64,000 nt of DNA from an uncultured Flavobacterium sp. (GTDB lineage: Bacteria; Bacteroidota; Bacteroidia; Flavobacteriales; Flavobacteriaceae): positions 1-64,000 of the forward strand of contig NZ_CALTYA010000015.1 in assembly GCF_943913405.1 (NCBI RefSeq), read 5' to 3'. The notes under the pieces were generated by a model. The model did not search any database, was not told the DNA's origin, and saw only the letters and a program-made list of their open reading frames with translations. Made by a program: the position numbers and the translations under genes. This document shows, one piece after another, positions 1 through 9,511 of the stretch (the first letter of the stretch is position 1; each line of letters begins with the position of its first letter).

Positions 1-25
1 CAACACAACTACAAACAACAACATA

Positions 26-1639
26 ATGAATCAGACGAAATATATTTTTGTTACAGGCGGTGTGACTTCTTCTTTAGGGAAAGGAATTATCGCGGCTTCA
101 CTGGCAAAATTATTGCAAGCCAGAGGATATCGAACGACAATCCAGAAATTTGACCCATACATCAACGTAGATCCAGGGACATTAAATCCTTACGAACACG
201 GAGAATGCTATGTTACAGATGATGGAGCTGAAACCGATTTGGATTTAGGTCACTACGAACGTTTCTTGAATGTTCCCACTTCGCAAGCCAATAACGTAAC
301 TACCGGAAGAGTCTATCTTTCTGTTATTGAGAAGGAAAGAAGAGGGGAATTTTTAGGAAAAACAGTGCAAGTCGTTCCTCATATCACGAATGAGATTAAG
401 GAAAGAATGCAATTGCTTGGGAAATCTGGTAATTTTGACATCGTAATTACTGAAATTGGAGGAACGGTTGGTGATATCGAATCGCTTCCTTATATAGAAT
501 CTGTTCGCCAATTAGTTTGGGAATTAGGAGAAAATAACGGAATTGTAATCCATTTGACATTAGTTCCATTTTTGGCTGCCGCTGGAGAATTGAAAACAAA
601 ACCAACACAGCATTCTGTAAAAACTTTGATGGAAAGCGGAATTAAAGCTGATATCTTAGTTTGCAGAACAGAACATCATTTGTCTGATGAATTACGCCAA
701 AAATTAGCCTTGTTTTGCAACGTAAAAAGAGAAGCAGTGATTGAATCTATTGATGCTTCAACAATTTATGACGTTCCAAATTTGATGTTGGAAGAAGGTC
801 TAGATAAAGTAGCATTGAAAAAATTAGACTTGCCAGAAAAAGCAACTCCAGATTTAAAACAATGGAATACGTTCTTGCAAAAATTGAAAAATCCAAAGCA
901 CATCGTGAACATCGGTTTGGTTGGAAAATACGTAGAATTGCAAGATTCATACAAATCGATTTTAGAAGCATTCATCCACGCTGGTGCGGCGAATGAAACT
1001 AAAGTCAACGTAGTAAGCATTCACTCAGAATATTTAGACGAGAAAAATGCCGAAGAAAAATTAAGAGATTTAGACGGAATCTTGGTTGCGCCTGGTTTTG
1101 GAGAAAGAGGAATTGAAGGAAAAATCGAAACCGTTCGTTATGCAAGAGAGAAAAATATTCCGTTTTTCGGAATCTGTCTTGGAATGCAAATGGCGGTTAT
1201 TGAATATTCAAGAAATGTTTTGGGTCACAAAGATGCGAACTCTACAGAAATGAATTCTGGAACGGCTCATCCGGTAATCAACTTGATGGAAGAACAGAAA
1301 ACAATTACTGACAAAGGCGGAACAATGCGTCTTGGAGCTTGGAAATGTGATATAAAAGATAATTCTTTAGCATCAAAAATCTATGGCAAAAGCCAGATTG
1401 AAGAGCGCCACCGTCACAGATATGAATTCAATGGTGAGTATTTAGAAGCTTTGGAAAAAGCGGGATTGACAGCATCTGGAGTAAATCCAGATACAAAATT
1501 GGTAGAAATCATCGAAATTGAAAAGCATCCGTTTTTCATCGGCGTTCAATACCATCCAGAATATAAAAGTACTGTGGCAAATCCGCACCCGCTTTTCGTG
1601 AATTTCGTAAAAGCTGCGGTAGACTATAAGAATATATAA
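26..1639 (+). CDS. pyrG: CTP synthase
   Basis: This enzyme makes CTP from UTP, ATP and glutamine, the last step of de novo pyrimidine nucleotide synthesis, in the cytoplasm. The 537-residue length is usual for the family. The N-terminal amidoligase domain opens with the P-loop GGVTSSLGKG at residues 11-20. The C-terminal class I glutamine amidotransferase domain has PGFGERG near 356, the nucleophile Cys384 in GICLGMQ, and the catalytic YHPE at 509-512. The start lies only 25 bases from the window edge, so its promoter is not visible. The next gene, yidC, follows 85 bases later on the same strand; cotranscription is possible but unproven. Identification is secure. Confidence 0.98.
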   Translation: MNQTKYIFVTGGVTSSLGKGIIAASLAKLLQARGYRTTIQKFDPYINVDPGTLNPYEHGECYVTDDGAETDLDLGHYERFLNVPTSQANNVTTGRVYLSVIEKERRGEFLGKTVQVVPHITNEIKERMQLLGKSGNFDIVITEIGGTVGDIESLPYIESVRQLVWELGENNGIVIHLTLVPFLAAAGELKTKPTQHSVKTLMESGIKADILVCRTEHHLSDELRQKLALFCNVKREAVIESIDASTIYDVPNLMLEEGLDKVALKKLDLPEKATPDLKQWNTFLQKLKNPKHIVNIGLVGKYVELQDSYKSILEAFIHAGAANETKVNVVSIHSEYLDEKNAEEKLRDLDGILVAPGFGERGIEGKIETVRYAREKNIPFFGICLGMQMAVIEYSRNVLGHKDANSTEMNSGTAHPVINLMEEQKTITDKGGTMRLGAWKCDIKDNSLASKIYGKSQIEERHRHRYEFNGEYLEALEKAGLTASGVNPDTKLVEIIEIEKHPFFIGVQYHPEYKSTVANPHPLFVNFVKAAVDYKNI

Positions 1640-1724
1640 TTTTTGAATTTTAAATTCAAAACGAAGGATAACAGTTGGTTTCAATGAGAAATCAAATGCA
1701 ATTAAATTAAATTTTTACAATAGA

Positions 1725-3647
1725 ATGGAAGAAAAAAAGTTTGACCGTAATTCAATTATTGGTTTTGTATTGATCTTTTTGATCTTGCTGGGCATCATGT
1801 ATGTCAACAAACCTTCAGGAGAAATTCAAAGCAAGGCGAAAAAAGAGCAGTCAGAAAAAGAAGTAAATCAAAAAAATGCTGAAGCACAGCTTGCAGTTTC
1901 TGATACGATTGCAAAAGATTCATTGCAGCTTGCTAAATTGAAAAACTCTTTGGGCGGTTTTGCTTATTCGGCAACGCTTCCATCTGCGAAAAATGCAACG
2001 ACTACAATTGAAAATGAACTAGTAAAACTTACTTTTTCTAACAAAGGCGGTTATATTGTTGATGCAACTTTAAAGAATTTTGAAGCGTTTACCAAAGGTT
2101 CGGGCCAATTGGTTAAATTGATCAAAGACAATAATGCAAGCTTAAATATTGAGTTGAAAACACAAGGGAATCTGGTGTTGAATACTAAAGATTTATATTT
2201 TGAGCCAACACTTACAAAAGAAGGCGAGAACCAAGTTTTGGCAATGCGATTAAAAGCAAGCCCGACGGAATTTTTAGAATACCGTTATGTCCTAAAACCA
2301 AGCGATTACATGATGGACTTTTCTGTTCGTTCGCAAGGTTTGAGCAAAGTAATCCAGACTTCGCAAGCTTTGCCTTTAGAATGGAATATGAAAACATATA
2401 GAAATGAGAAAAGTATCTCTTATGAAAATAGATATGCGGAACTTATTTATGAATATGAAGGAGGAAAAGATAATGATTTAGGACAGTCTTCTAAAACAGA
2501 AGAAGTTAAAGAAGTAACTTATGTGGCTTTCAAACAGCATTTCTTCACTTCAATTCTTTTAACAGATACGCCTTTCAAAACGGCTGAATTGAAATCTGAT
2601 AATTTAGTTCACGACGTAGAAAAAGATACGATTTTCACGAAATCTTACAAAGCGACTTTGCCGTTGGCTTTTAAAGGTGGTGAAGTAAATTACAATATGA
2701 ATTGGTATTATGGTCCTGCGGATTATAAGATTTTGACCAAATATGAAAAAAATCTTGACGAAGTAATTCCGTTAGGTTGGGGAATTTTTGGATGGATCAA
2801 CCGTTGGATTTTTATTCCAGTTTATGGATTCTTGAGCCAATTTATGGCACACGGAATCGCAATTATTGTCTTTACGATTTTAGTTCGTTTGGCAATGTCG
2901 CCAGTGACTTACAAATCTTATTTGTCTCAGGCAAAAATGAAAGTTCTTCGTCCTGAAATCAATGAATTGAATGAAAAGTTCAAGAAAGATCCGATGAAAA
3001 AACAACAGGAAACAATGAAGCTTTACAACAAAGCTGGCGTCAATCCGATGGCAGGATGTCTTCCGGCCGTGATGCAGATTCCAGTCTTTTATGCATTGTT
3101 CCAGTTTTTCCCGTCGGCAATCGAATTGAGACAGAAAAACTTCCTTTGGGCAGAAGATTTGTCATCATTTGACGCAGTGCTTTCTTGGAAACAGCACATT
3201 CCTGTAGTTTCTTCTTTCTATGGAAACCACGTGAGTTTGTTCCCGATTTTAGCTGCAATCGCCATTTTCTTCTACATGAAAATGACAACAGGAGATCAGC
3301 AAATGTCAGCGCCTCAGCAAGAAGGAATGCCAGACATGAGCAAAATCATGAAAATGATGATTTATATTTCGCCATTGATGATGATGATTTTCTTTAACAA
3401 CAATGCTTCTGGATTGAGTTTGTATTACTTTATTTCAAACACGATTACCATCGGAATTATGCTTGTAATCAAGAATTATATCGTAAACGATGAAAAAATC
3501 CATGCGAAAATTCAAGAGAACAAAACTAAAGAAAAGCCGAAAAGCAAGTTTCAGCAAAAAATGCAAGATATGATGGAACAAGCACAAGAGCAGCAAAAAG
3601 AAAAGAAAGCATCTCTTGAAGAAAAGAAATCAAATAGAAAAAAATAA
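1725..3647 (+). CDS. yidC: membrane protein insertase YidC
   Basis: YidC inserts and folds proteins in the inner membrane, alone or with the Sec translocon. The 640-residue protein has one N-terminal membrane segment (about residues 13-27), then a large periplasmic beta-type domain to about 345. The conserved membrane core has about five hydrophobic segments in the C-terminal half (for example GIAIIVFTILVRLAMSPVT). The tail is highly charged and lysine-rich (KEKPKSKFQQK onward), as is common in Bacteroidetes YidC, where it may contact ribosomes. The large periplasmic domain is the Gram-negative form. A hairpin terminator starts 4 bases after the stop codon. Confidence 0.97.
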   Translation: MEEKKFDRNSIIGFVLIFLILLGIMYVNKPSGEIQSKAKKEQSEKEVNQKNAEAQLAVSDTIAKDSLQLAKLKNSLGGFAYSATLPSAKNATTTIENELVKLTFSNKGGYIVDATLKNFEAFTKGSGQLVKLIKDNNASLNIELKTQGNLVLNTKDLYFEPTLTKEGENQVLAMRLKASPTEFLEYRYVLKPSDYMMDFSVRSQGLSKVIQTSQALPLEWNMKTYRNEKSISYENRYAELIYEYEGGKDNDLGQSSKTEEVKEVTYVAFKQHFFTSILLTDTPFKTAELKSDNLVHDVEKDTIFTKSYKATLPLAFKGGEVNYNMNWYYGPADYKILTKYEKNLDEVIPLGWGIFGWINRWIFIPVYGFLSQFMAHGIAIIVFTILVRLAMSPVTYKSYLSQAKMKVLRPEINELNEKFKKDPMKKQQETMKLYNKAGVNPMAGCLPAVMQIPVFYALFQFFPSAIELRQKNFLWAEDLSSFDAVLSWKQHIPVVSSFYGNHVSLFPILAAIAIFFYMKMTTGDQQMSAPQQEGMPDMSKIMKMMIYISPLMMMIFFNNNASGLSLYYFISNTITIGIMLVIKNYIVNDEKIHAKIQENKTKEKPKSKFQQKMQDMMEQAQEQQKEKKASLEEKKSNRKK

Positions 3648-3651
3648 AACA

Positions 3652-3681
3652 AAAAGCACTCAATAAAACGGGTGCTTTTTT
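3652..3681 (+). terminator. rho-independent terminator after yidC
   Basis: AAAAGCAC (3652-3659) pairs with GTGCTTTT (3672-3679) and runs into a T tract. It ends transcription of pyrG-yidC just before a dispersed repeat. Confidence 0.75.
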
Positions 3682-3687
3682 AAATTT

Positions 3688-3808
3688 GAAGCGAATCGTC
3701 GGGTATTTTCAGGAAAGGCAATTCCCGCTTTCCGTTCCAATCTTTTATGGCGAAGAAAAATCGCCACAAAAGGATTTACTCTACTCCCGAAGCTTCGGGA
3801 CGGGGCTA
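3688..3808 (+). repeat. dispersed Flavobacterium-type intergenic repeat, copy A
   Basis: Starts GAAGCGAATCGTCGGG, continues with CCCGCTTTCCGTTCC and ends CGGGGCTA. The centre folds on itself (TGGCGA/TCGCCA flanked by CTTTT/AAAAGG), and a CCCGAAGCTTCGGG palindrome lies before the right end. Three further copies in the window (near 13.9, 34.6 and 54.9 kb) share the ends but not the centre. It could be a REP- or MITE-like non-coding element; no ORF is present. Confidence 0.8.
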
Positions 3809-4019
3809 TTTGAGAAACTTTCAGCTTCCTTTTAGACTTCAAATAAAGCCGCAATAAAACCTAATATTTTCAGTTATTAGATACAAAAATAATTCACATA
3901 TTCATTGAAGATTTCTTGAAAACATAGATTTCCTAAATTTTAAAAATTTCTCAAATCTGTTTCCAGAAAACTAAAAAAAAAACATTTAATTTTCAAAAAA
4001 AAATCGGTACAATCATTGC

Positions 4020-4775
4020 ATGAACACAAATATGAAATCAATCTTATTTACATTACTAACATTTCTATCTTTTCAAGCTTTTGCCCAAGAAACAAATAAA
4101 TTGGACGAAAAAGGCCAGCGCCACGGACTCTGGAAAGGAACTTACGAAGAATCAAAAAGACCACGCTACGAAGGAACTTTCGACCACGGAAAAGAAACCG
4201 GAACATTCAAGTTTTTTGATGATACAAAAGAATTAAAAGTAATCGCAACTAGAGATTTTTCTGCGAAAGACGGTTCAGCCTACACGACTTTTTTCGACCA
4301 GAAAGGAAATAAAGTCAGCGAAGGAAAAGAAGTAAACAAGCTTTTTGAAGGCGAATGGAAATATTACCATGAAGCTTCAAAAGAAATTATGTCTACAGAA
4401 TCTTATGCAAAAGGAAAACTAAACGGAGTCAGAAAAGTATTCTATAAAAACGGAAAAATTGCTGAAGAGACGACTTACGCAAACGGAATCAAAAATGGAA
4501 CGTATAAAAAATATTCTGAAAAAGGAGATGTTCTTGAAGAAGTCACTTATAAAAATGATCAATTTGAAGGCCAAGCAACTTACAAAAATGGATTGGGACA
4601 AATCGTTTCTACAGGCCAATACAAAGACGGTAAAAAGGCTGGGATGTGGAAATATTATGAAAATGGAAAATTCGTAAAAGAAGAAAATCCGAACAAAGCG
4701 AAGAAAGTAAAAGTTGAAATCAATAGTAAAAGCAAAGGAGCGAGAAAATTGCCTCAAAATCAACCAAAGCAATAA
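4020..4775 (+). CDS. secreted YwqK/MORN-like repeat protein
   Basis: A 251-residue exported protein with an N-terminal signal peptide (MNTNMKSILFTLLTFLSF, cleavage probably after AFA) and then about eight repeats of the type G-x-W/Y-x-x-Y-x-x-G-K/N-x-x-x-E. These match the repeats of the family often named toxin-antitoxin system YwqK family antitoxin, related to MORN repeats. Despite that name, no toxin gene lies next to it. The C-terminus is very basic (KAKKVKVEINSKSKGARK). A second ATG at 4032 (MKSILF) would make an equally good signal peptide. Repeats of this type are usually involved in binding; the partner is unknown. Confidence 0.75.
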   Translation: MNTNMKSILFTLLTFLSFQAFAQETNKLDEKGQRHGLWKGTYEESKRPRYEGTFDHGKETGTFKFFDDTKELKVIATRDFSAKDGSAYTTFFDQKGNKVSEGKEVNKLFEGEWKYYHEASKEIMSTESYAKGKLNGVRKVFYKNGKIAEETTYANGIKNGTYKKYSEKGDVLEEVTYKNDQFEGQATYKNGLGQIVSTGQYKDGKKAGMWKYYENGKFVKEENPNKAKKVKVEINSKSKGARKLPQNQPKQ

Positions 4776-4844
4776 ATAAATTTACCAAATACATTCATCA
4801 ATTAATCAAATGCAATCCATTTCAAATTATCTTTTAATTTGACG

Positions 4845-4852
4845 TATTTTTG
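4845..4852 (+). promoter_or_regulatory. -7 promoter element of mnmA
   Basis: TATTTTTG matches TAnnTTTG. A possible upstream TTG start codon (4850) lies inside this box, so translation must begin downstream, at ATG 4892, leaving a leader of about 35 bases. No good TTG is seen at the -33 distance. Confidence 0.6.
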
Positions 4853-4891
4853 CATCTTCAAACTGATTCCCAGAATCTCAAAATAAATAAA

Positions 4892-6079
4892 ATGAAACGT
4901 GTCGTTGTTGGACTTTCCGGAGGTGTTGATTCTAGTGTTGCTGCTTATCTTTTAAAGGAGCAGGGCTATGAAGTTATCGGGCTTTTTATGAAAAACTGGC
5001 ACGATGATTCGGTTACGATTTCAAATGAATGTCCGTGGTTAGAAGATAGCAATGATGCACTTTTAGTCGCAGAAAAACTTGGGATTCCGTTTCAAACAGT
5101 CGATTTAAGCGAACAATACCAAGAAAAGATCGTGGATTATATGTTCCGCGAATATGAAAAAGGAAGAACGCCAAATCCAGATGTTTTGTGCAACCGCGAA
5201 ATCAAGTTTGATGTTTTTATGAAAATTGCCTTAAGTCTTGGAGCGGATTACGTAGCAACCGGACATTATTGCAGAAAAGGCGAAATTGAAGTTGATGGAA
5301 AACCAGTCTATCAATTGTTAGCCGGAGTTGATGGAAACAAAGACCAATCCTATTTTCTTTGCCAGCTTTCACAAGAACAATTGGCGAAATCATTATTTCC
5401 GATCGGGGAATTGACAAAACCAGAAGTTCGTGAAATCGCTGCTCAAATGGAATTGGTTACAGCCGAAAAGAAAGATTCGCAAGGTTTGTGCTTCATCGGA
5501 AAAGTGCGTCTTCCAGAATTTTTACAACAGAAATTACAGCCAAAAGACGGACTGATTTTTGAAATTGATTCCAAAACTGATATTTATAATAAAGAAGAAA
5601 GAGAATTCAATTCTTTGGAAGAAGAATTAGCATTTAAAGCAGCGCCAATTCCTTATGTTCCAGAAATGGGAAAAGTTGTCGGAAAACACCAAGGCGCTCA
5701 TTATTTTACAAAAGGCCAACGAAAAGGATTGAATGTAGGAGGAACTTTAGAACCACTTTACATTATCGAGACTGACGTTGAAAGCAACATAATTTACACC
5801 GGCCAAGGCGACCAGCATCCTGGATTATTCAAAAAAGCACTTTTCATAGAAAAATCAGAAGTACATTGGATACGTCCTGATTTAAAATTAGAAGCAGGCG
5901 AAACAATGGATGTTATGGCAAGAATCCGCTATCGCCAACCATTGCAAAAAGCAAAATTATACCAATTTGAAAACGGAATGTACGTTGCTTTTGAAGAACC
6001 GCAATCAGCAATCACAGAAGGACAATTTGTTTCTTGGCATAAAGGCGAAGAACTTATTGGTTCTGGAGTAATTGCATAA
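4892..6079 (+). CDS. mnmA: tRNA-specific 2-thiouridylase MnmA
   Basis: MnmA thiolates U34 of the Lys, Glu and Gln tRNAs, using ATP and sulfur relayed from cysteine desulfurase. From ATG 4892 it is 395 residues. The PP-loop SGGVDSS is at residues 9-15, followed by NPDVLCNREIKFD with the first catalytic cysteine and SQGLCFIGK with the second. An upstream in-frame TTG would add 14 residues but lies in the promoter box, so it is rejected. The long insert between the catalytic regions and the C-terminal beta domain resembles other Bacteroidetes homologues. It is convergent with prfC, and the two share a bidirectional terminator. Confidence 0.97.
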   Translation: MKRVVVGLSGGVDSSVAAYLLKEQGYEVIGLFMKNWHDDSVTISNECPWLEDSNDALLVAEKLGIPFQTVDLSEQYQEKIVDYMFREYEKGRTPNPDVLCNREIKFDVFMKIALSLGADYVATGHYCRKGEIEVDGKPVYQLLAGVDGNKDQSYFLCQLSQEQLAKSLFPIGELTKPEVREIAAQMELVTAEKKDSQGLCFIGKVRLPEFLQQKLQPKDGLIFEIDSKTDIYNKEEREFNSLEEELAFKAAPIPYVPEMGKVVGKHQGAHYFTKGQRKGLNVGGTLEPLYIIETDVESNIIYTGQGDQHPGLFKKALFIEKSEVHWIRPDLKLEAGETMDVMARIRYRQPLQKAKLYQFENGMYVAFEEPQSAITEGQFVSWHKGEELIGSGVIA

Positions 6080-6110
6080 ATATTAGATTTATAAATAGCT
6101 TTGAAAATAA

Positions 6111-6147
6111 AAACCCGACAGAATTTAATTTGTCGGGTTTCTTTTTT
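6111..6147. terminator. bidirectional terminator between mnmA and prfC
   Basis: AAACCCGACA (6111-6120) and TGTCGGGTTT (6131-6140) form a perfect 10-bp stem. T runs lie on the right for the plus strand and on the left (as A runs) for the minus strand, so it can serve both convergent genes. Confidence 0.85.
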
Positions 6148-6154
6148 ATAATTT

Positions 6155-7744
6155 TTATTCAAATTCAGAAGTGAAAAACAATTTCACATTTGGATATTTT
6201 GTCTGCGTCATTTGAATTGTAAAATCAGAATCAGCTAAAAATACCAGTTGCCCATATTTGTCATGAGCCAAGAATTTTTGCTTAATTCTTTTAAATTCTT
6301 TGAATTCGTCACTTTTTGGATCGTTTGGTTTTACCCAGCAAGCCTTATGGACAGGGAAATTCTCATAAGAACATTTTGCTCCATATTCGTGCTCTAAACG
6401 ATATTGGATAACTTCATATTGAAGCGCTCCCACTGTTCCAATCACTTTTCTGTTGTTCATTTCAAGAACGAAAAGCTGTGCTACGCCTTCATCCATCAAT
6501 TGATCGATTCCTTTGTCAAGCTGTTTTGCTTTTAAAGGATCGGCATTATTTATATAACGGAAATGCTCTGGCGAAAAGCTCGGAATTCCTTTAAAACTCA
6601 TCATTTCACCTTCGGTTAAAGTATCACCGATCTTGAAATTTCCAGTATCATGAAGCCCGACAATATCTCCAGGATATGAAATATCTACGATTTCTTTTTT
6701 CTCTGCAAAAAATGCATTCGGACTTGAAAATTTCAAATTTTTCTTCTGGCGTACGTGCATGTAAGGCTTGTTTCTTTCAAAAGTTCCAGAAACAATTTTC
6801 ACGAAAGCCAGTCTGTCGCGGTGTTTCGGATCCATATTGGCATGGATTTTAAATACAAATCCAGAAAGTTTTTCTTCATAAGGATCCACTAATCTAGTTT
6901 CAGATTCTTTTGGGCGAGGTGAAGGAGCAATGTCTACGAAACAATCCAAAAGCTCGCGAACTCCGAAATTATTCAAGGCTGAACCAAAAAATACTGGCTG
7001 AAGATTTCCTTCCAAATATTGTTCTCTGTCGAATTTTGGATATACTTCGTCAATTAATTCTAGTTCTTCACGAAGTCTGTCAGCAGGTTTTTGACCTACG
7101 ATTTTTTCTAATTCAGGGCTTTGAACGTCTGAAAAAGCAATCGTTTCTTCGATGTTTTTACGGCTGTCTCCGCTGAAAAGGTTGATGTTTTTCTCCCAAA
7201 GATTGTAAATTCCTTGAAAGTCATAACCCATCCCGATAGGAAAACTCAACGGCGTAACCGTAAGTCCGAGTTTTTGTTCCACTTCATCCATCAAATCGAA
7301 GGCATCTTTTCCTTCTCTATCCAATTTATTGATAAAAACAATCATCGGAATATTTCTCATTCGGCAAACCGAAACCAATTTTTCAGTCTGTTCTTCGACA
7401 CCTTTTGCAACGTCAATCACTACGATTACGCTGTCAACCGCAGTCAATGTTCGGTAAGTGTCTTCGGCAAAATCCTTGTGGCCTGGCGTATCAAGAATGT
7501 TGATTTTTTTGTCTTTGTAATTAAAAGCCAAAACAGATGTGGAAACCGAGATTCCTCTTTGGCGCTCGATTTCCATAAAATCGGAAGTAGCTCCTTTTTT
7601 GATTTTGTTGTTTTTAACGGCTCCAGCTTCCTGAATTGCACCTCCAAAAAGAAGCAATTTTTCAGTCAGTGTGGTCTTTCCCGCATCGGGGTGAGAAATA
7701 ATCCCAAAGGTTCTTCTTCTCTCTATTTCTTTTTTAAAACTCAT
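6155..7744 (-). CDS. prfC: peptide chain release factor 3
   Basis: RF3 is the translational GTPase that removes RF1 or RF2 from the ribosome after peptide release. The 529-residue length is typical. GTPase motifs appear in order: G1 SHPDAGKTTL near residue 18, the switch I region with RQRGISVSTS, G3 DTPGHKDF near 87, and G4 NKLDRE near 141. The C-terminal part carries the RF3-specific elongation factor domain III region. A -7 promoter-like TAATTTTG lies 19 bases upstream of the start on the minus strand (plus coordinates 7763-7770). It is convergent with mnmA. Confidence 0.97.
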   Translation of the reverse strand: MSFKKEIERRRTFGIISHPDAGKTTLTEKLLLFGGAIQEAGAVKNNKIKKGATSDFMEIERQRGISVSTSVLAFNYKDKKINILDTPGHKDFAEDTYRTLTAVDSVIVVIDVAKGVEEQTEKLVSVCRMRNIPMIVFINKLDREGKDAFDLMDEVEQKLGLTVTPLSFPIGMGYDFQGIYNLWEKNINLFSGDSRKNIEETIAFSDVQSPELEKIVGQKPADRLREELELIDEVYPKFDREQYLEGNLQPVFFGSALNNFGVRELLDCFVDIAPSPRPKESETRLVDPYEEKLSGFVFKIHANMDPKHRDRLAFVKIVSGTFERNKPYMHVRQKKNLKFSSPNAFFAEKKEIVDISYPGDIVGLHDTGNFKIGDTLTEGEMMSFKGIPSFSPEHFRYINNADPLKAKQLDKGIDQLMDEGVAQLFVLEMNNRKVIGTVGALQYEVIQYRLEHEYGAKCSYENFPVHKACWVKPNDPKSDEFKEFKRIKQKFLAHDKYGQLVFLADSDFTIQMTQTKYPNVKLFFTSEFE

Positions 7745-7882
7745 GTTTTTCTATTCAGACGGCAAAATTACATTTTATTAAGAAGAAATGATAAAATAAT
7801 TAAGCCTAATTGCTTGCTATTAAAATCATGAATGCTTTTACAACATCTTGTTGATTGTTTAGAAATGCATCTGAAAAATCAA

Positions 7883-7890
7883 TAAATTTG
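7883..7890 (+). promoter_or_regulatory. -7 promoter element of the response regulator
   Basis: TAAATTTG matches TAnnTTTG. The nearest upstream TTG (7855-7857) is 25 bases away, slightly too far. It would give a leader of more than 100 bases before the ATG at 8005. Confidence 0.45.
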
Positions 7891-8004
7891 CACTATATAT
7901 TATAAAGGTATATTAAGGCTTAAATAAATTTTTTGTTAAGGTATTTTTTATACATTTAAACATCCACAAAATTGCTAGTAAAGCAAAATTGTTTTTCGTA
8001 AATT

Positions 8005-8679
8005 ATGACTGAAGAAAAAAATGTAATGCAAGATATGAGCCTGAACTTGGCCATACTTGATGATCACAAAATGATAGCAGAAATGCTGAAGCATGTTTTG
8101 AAGAAATTCTCGTTTGTGCGTTCTACTGAGATTTTCTCTGAAGCAGACCTTTTTTTTGACCATATAAAAAAGAACAAAACGCACGTGCTTTTGCTTGACG
8201 TTTTTATGCCTGGCGTTGACGGAATTCAGGTTTTGAAAAAATGCAGGAAGAAATATAATTCTGATAAGCTTAAGATAATTGTGCTTTCCTCGTCGATTGA
8301 TCCTGAAATTATTTCTACAGCTTTAGATAATGGAGTTGATGCTTATTTAACTAAAGAAGATTTTTCGAGTGAATTGACTGCGGCCTTTCAATACATATAT
8401 TTGAATCCGGGGAAAGCTTATATCAGTAAAAATGCTACAGATATTTTGCTATTTGACAAGACCGATAAATACAACGGAATACAACTTTCACCTCGAGAAA
8501 AGGAACTTTTGAAGTTTATTTGTGAAGCAAAAACTGCAAAAGAAATTGCGCATGATTTAGATTTAAGCGTAAACACAATCTATTTTTACACCAAAAGGCT
8601 CTTAAGTAAAATGGAAGTAAATCGAACTCAAGACCTGATAATCAAGGCGGTAAGTCTTGGTTTGTTTCAAAAAAAGTAA
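8005..8679 (+). CDS. NarL/FixJ-family response regulator (orphan)
   Basis: A two-component transcription regulator of 224 residues. The receiver domain spans about residues 13-130: acidic pair D19-D20, phospho-acceptor D65 in LLLDVFMPGVDG, the VLSSS segment, and the conserved lysine in YLTKEDF. The LuxR-type helix-turn-helix occupies about 155-224 (LSPREKELLKFI, then EIAHDLDLSVNTIYFYTKRL). An internal ATG at 8035 (MSLNLAILDD) could also be the start. No histidine kinase gene is adjacent, so it is an orphan. It sits directly upstream of the motif-array region, separated only by a strong terminator, so regulation of that region is a reasonable but untested idea. Confidence 0.9.
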   Translation: MTEEKNVMQDMSLNLAILDDHKMIAEMLKHVLKKFSFVRSTEIFSEADLFFDHIKKNKTHVLLLDVFMPGVDGIQVLKKCRKKYNSDKLKIIVLSSSIDPEIISTALDNGVDAYLTKEDFSSELTAAFQYIYLNPGKAYISKNATDILLFDKTDKYNGIQLSPREKELLKFICEAKTAKEIAHDLDLSVNTIYFYTKRLLSKMEVNRTQDLIIKAVSLGLFQKK

Positions 8680-8720
8680 AAATTTCTTAAAATAAAGCTT
8701 TAAAAATAGCTGCATATTTG

Positions 8721-8766
8721 CCCAATGCCACTACATCAAAATTAATGTAGTGGCATTGGGTTTTTT
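8721..8766 (+). terminator. strong terminator after the response regulator
   Basis: A perfect 16-bp stem (8721-8736 with 8745-8760, arms beginning CCCAATGCC and ending GGCATTGGG), an 8-base loop, then TTTTTT. It separates the response regulator transcript from the motif-array region. Confidence 0.92.
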
Positions 8767-8793
8767 GTGTATTGGTTGATAGTGCACATGAAG

Positions 8794-8812
8794 TATTAAT
8801 CGGTTAATATTG
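8794..8812 (+). promoter_or_regulatory. inverted repeat overlapping a weak -7-like element before the motif array
   Basis: TATTAA (8794-8799), four bases, then TTAATA (8804-8809): a symmetric site. It overlaps TAATATTG (8805-8812), one base off TAnnTTTG. No TTG lies at the normal -33 spacing; the closest is 26 bases upstream. A weak promoter needing an activator or carrying an operator would fit, but this is inference from the sequence. Confidence 0.35.
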
Positions 8813-8822
8813 TAAAAGAAAT

Positions 8823-9243
8823 TACAAGCAGAAATAATAAGAATTACAAGCACATTTTTAAAGTCATTAATAAGAACGAAAAATTAAAAGCCAACAGATA
8901 ATTACAAGCCGAAAATTACAAGCCATAAAAAAATAAAAATTATAAGCTCAAAAAATACACGCACGAAAGACAAGTTAAAAGCCTAAAGTTACAAGCACAA
9001 ATCCGACAAAGAAAATACAAGCCAAAAAATACAAGCAGATAGAGAAGCTAAAAGCCAAAAATAATACAAGCCTGAATTGAAGATTCTAAAGATTCTATGA
9101 TTTTGAATGCGGTTTCAAAAAACCAAAGTCAAAATAGAATGCAAAAAGTCGCCATGCCAGATTTAAAAGCCAACAAGAATAAATAAAAGCCGAAAGCAAA
9201 CACACTGACATATTTGTATCCTGAAATTAGGAAAATTAAAGCC
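8823..9243 (+). repeat. irregular array of 16 short TACAAGC / TAAAAGCC motifs
   Basis: The spacings between motif starts in the first 13 copies are 22, 40, 18, 14, 24, 15, 20, 14, 26, 14, 19 and 16 bases. They are neither constant nor a multiple of a helical turn. Only about 7-8 bases are conserved (T-A-C/A-A-A-G-C, usually then C or A); the sequence between is A-rich and variable. This is not a tandem duplication and not CRISPR. Confidence 0.85.
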
Positions 9244-9511
9244 ATTCAAGGTATGGCGACCGTTTTGCAAAAAAAAAAGAAAATTAGAATGTTAAATTAG
9301 TACACTGTTGAAAGACAGAAATTATTGAAATTGCTGAATGTAAATAGAAGAACGCTTGTTCTGTTTTATTGCGTTATATTGGTGGTAGATTGATGCTAGG
9401 CAATTTCTCTTTTTGGGAGGGAACTCTTTTTGATGTTTTTAGATTTGGGGAAATACTATGATACACTTAAAAACCCCTCCCAGTATAAAATGCTACGTGC
9501 ATTTTTATTAT

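Noticed and set aside
4419..4772. 117-codon minus-strand ORF
   Set aside because: Antisense to the YwqK/MORN-like repeat gene; Phe-rich shadow.
7214..7831. 205-codon plus-strand ORF
   Set aside because: Antisense to prfC, which has all RF3 motifs; Phe/Ser/Asn-rich shadow composition.
8712..8719. CATATTTG as a promoter for the array RNA
   Set aside because: One base off consensus, but it would start the RNA within the 16-bp terminator hairpin of the previous gene.
8823..9243. CRISPR array
   Set aside because: Conserved units are only 7-8 bases, spacers vary from about 7 to 32 bases and are A-rich, and no cas genes are near.
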